A program made the translations under genes and the position numbers. Positions 63,201-64,000 of a DNA stretch of 64,000 bases are shown here, piece after piece. The stretch's first letter is position 1. Each line of letters starts with the position of its first letter. The notes beneath the pieces were generated by a model. It saw nothing but the letters and a program-made list of their open reading frames with translations. It did no database searches and had not been told where the DNA came from. The stretch is from Ridgeia piscesae (taxonomy: Eukaryota; Annelida; Polychaeta; Sabellida; Siboglinidae): positions 277,001-341,000 of the forward strand of contig JAODUO010000131.1 of NCBI GenBank assembly GCA_025642075.2. The letters run 5' to 3'.

Positions 63201-63670
63201 TGGCCTTTTTGCTACAACAAAACACAGACGCTATGCACACTAAACACATGCCTAAATTCTTATAACTTGTTTTGCAGTTGTCAATCATTCTTTTCTTGTA
63301 ACATTTTGATCACAATGCGGTTTAAATATTACGAAGAAAGCAAATTAACCGCAAAACAAACAAAATTGAGAAATATTCTCAAAAAAGGCAATGTCTGCTG
63401 CAAATAAGACATTAGACAAAATAGTGCAGCACAAGGTCATTCAGTGCAGTATGACATCGCATCGCATCGCATCTTGCTATTATACATTTCTGTACGATTT
63501 TCCACTGATTACCCAACCTACATTGTGTTTTGTGTGTATGTATAGCTTCAAAAGTAACTTCAAACAGTCTGCAAAACCACCAAAACATTAAGTTCAGCAA
63601 TTACGAACGAGGAGTGGAGTACAAATTACCTCCTCTATGAGCTTGGAGCGCCCCTGGACGAGAGCTGGTC
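49599..63670 (-). CDS. ABHD16A: ABHD16A-type phosphatidylserine lipase, 12 C-terminal coding exons (5' part beyond window)
   Basis: Membrane serine hydrolase; in vertebrates ABHD16A makes lysophosphatidylserine at the endoplasmic reticulum. Minus-strand exons: 63630-63670, 63107-63211, 60761-60874, 59972-60136, 58689-58752, 58243-58306, 57580-57637, 56300-56362, 55784-55857, 54825-54908, 54112-54158, 49599-49763 (stop TAG at 49599-49601). Landmarks: [26 protein letters not shown] with [25 protein letters not shown] (nucleophile Ser), [21 protein letters not shown] (acid Asp) and DSTHCTQLP (catalytic His). Phases agree at every junction except inside 57580-57637, which is one base too long. 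The N-terminal transmembrane part is off the right edge. ABHD16B is the alternative, but it is typically intron-poor. Convergent with the laminin gene. Confidence 0.93.
49877..49945. repeat. (GATC/AATC)n microsatellite
   Basis: A run of ATCG tetramers drifts into ATCA tetramers, downstream (gene sense) in the last ABHD16A intron. Confidence 0.95.
50905..54030 (-). mobile_element. Non-LTR retrotransposon (endonuclease, RT, C-terminal C2H2) in the last ABHD16A intron
   Basis: On the minus strand, 53657-53079 encodes an APE endonuclease ([36 protein letters not shown]). Pieces at 53197-52477 carry the linker with [18 protein letters not shown]. 52322-51765 carries RT ([42 protein letters not shown]). 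51670-50936 carries the thumb and a terminal finger ([22 protein letters not shown]). A 5' non-coding part reaches about 54,030, and the 3' end near 50,905 has a GA-rich then ATGATA tail. Frames are broken in several places but the element is nearly full length. Same strand as the host gene. Family not assigned. Confidence 0.88.
56480..56845 (-). pseudogene. Possible LINE 3' end
   Basis: Minus-strand [20 protein letters not shown] is a LINE-ORF-like ending. The 3' tail reads GCGCTATAGAAATGTTATTG with TTATTATTA repeats, a common non-LTR/SINE tail. It lies in an ABHD16A intron on the same strand. Confidence 0.4.
57125..57205. repeat. (TG)n / (GCGT)n microsatellite
   Basis: Compound TG and TGCG run in an ABHD16A intron, similar in composition to 43,191-43,312. 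Confidence 0.97.
57580..57637 (-). CDS. ABHD16A: ABHD16A exon with a one-base frame conflict
   Basis: The upstream exon enters in the frame that reads YPGP; the downstream exon requires the frame that reads [14 protein letters not shown]. Both are conserved in the family and adjacent. The exon is 58 nt where 57 would keep frame. The change falls at a run of three G on the plus strand (57625-57627). Neither nearby acceptor (57638 or inside the exon) resolves it. Confidence 0.85.
58800..59190 (+). repeat. Interspersed repeat, copy 2 (ABHD16A intron)
   Basis: Same family as 39,755-40,048 but longer. The extra part encodes [17 protein letters not shown] sequence in one frame, suggesting the tail of a LINE ORF. 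Confidence 0.6.
60210..60257. repeat. (AT)n microsatellite, ABHD16A intron
   Basis: AT run between two near-identical segments: ATGAAATCTTGCTTGGAAAT plus flanks occurs at about 60,264 and again at about 60,531, each followed by AGATAGAAACAACTGCAAAC. Confidence 0.9.
61242..62444. mobile_element. Non-autonomous DNA transposon with TIRs (mariner/Tc-like ends)
   Basis: The left end TACAGTCGAATCCCTCATTT and the inverted right end TACAGTAGAACCCCTCATGA match over about 32 bp imperfectly and start at TA, as expected for a TA target duplication. The interior of about 1.2 kb has no transposase ORF. An internal copy of the end motif (GTGGTCTCTCATGAGGGG, about 61,306) suggests a nested or duplicated terminus. 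It also contains the repeat shared with 9,955-10,040. Confidence 0.5.
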
Positions 63671-63929
63671 CTGCAAGTAAGAACACATTTAATATAATAC
63701 CAGATTGTCACCATGTTTATCACTGTCATATTTTCCTGCATATAAATTACTTTAATTATGGTTTTGATGCTTGTAAATTATACCATCTAACATTTGTCAA
63801 ATTCCACTGCATTGCTGACTGTAAAAGAAACTCCTAAAATTTAAATATTCTTTTTCAAATGATTTCAAATGACTCACAGTCAACTCAACACGTTAGCACT
63901 AACATATGAGGGGGGACAGAAGGAGGGAG

Positions 63930-63979
<50 letters not shown>

Positions 63980-63992
63980 TACATATATACAT
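63930..63992. repeat. (AT)n microsatellite at the right edge
   Basis: AT run followed by ACACACAT, in an ABHD16A intron. Confidence 0.97.
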
Positions 63993-64000
63993 ACTGTATA

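Overview
The window is animal nuclear DNA. It holds two intron-rich genes with GT-AG splice sites, long AT-rich introns, many microsatellites, and several classes of retrotransposon. Both predicted proteins are metazoan. I cannot fix the phylum from the sequence; the transposon mix (Ngaro-like tyrosine-recombinase element, several LINE types, tRNA-derived SINE) suits a marine invertebrate. Exons were joined by hand from splice sites, phase and family knowledge, with no alignment program.

Layout. 1-7.7 kb: non-genic DNA with a decayed LINE (2.4-4.2 kb), microsatellites and a SINE. 7.8-45.7 kb, plus strand: a 26-exon laminin chain of about 1,900 residues, from signal peptide to stop codon. 45.7-49.6 kb: the spacer between the two convergent genes, with a LINE remnant and a hairpin element. 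49.6-63.7 kb, minus strand: the last twelve coding exons of an ABHD16A-type serine hydrolase; its 5' part lies beyond the right edge.

The laminin is the main discovery. Its LN domain, coiled coil and C-terminal exon look like a gamma chain, and it has a gamma-type L4 (IV-A) module. Between its N-terminal LE repeats and that L4 it also carries an LF (IV-B) module, which is normally a beta-chain feature. It lacks the gamma1 nidogen-binding LE sequence, the C-terminal cysteine and the glutamate third from the end.

Five of its introns contain minisatellites whose repeat unit is a copy of the adjacent splice junction (exon edge plus donor or acceptor). A sixth intron is almost entirely a 4.8-kb, 27-bp G-rich minisatellite. 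The intron at 21.5-28.3 kb holds a 6-kb antisense Ngaro-like retrotransposon with split direct repeats, an SGNH-hydrolase ORF, RT-RNase H, a tyrosine recombinase and an internal array of covarying hairpins.

Two exons (laminin exon 7 and ABHD16A 57,580-57,637) do not keep frame as given. The noisy G runs in the large minisatellite suggest that assembly indels should be considered before calling either gene broken.
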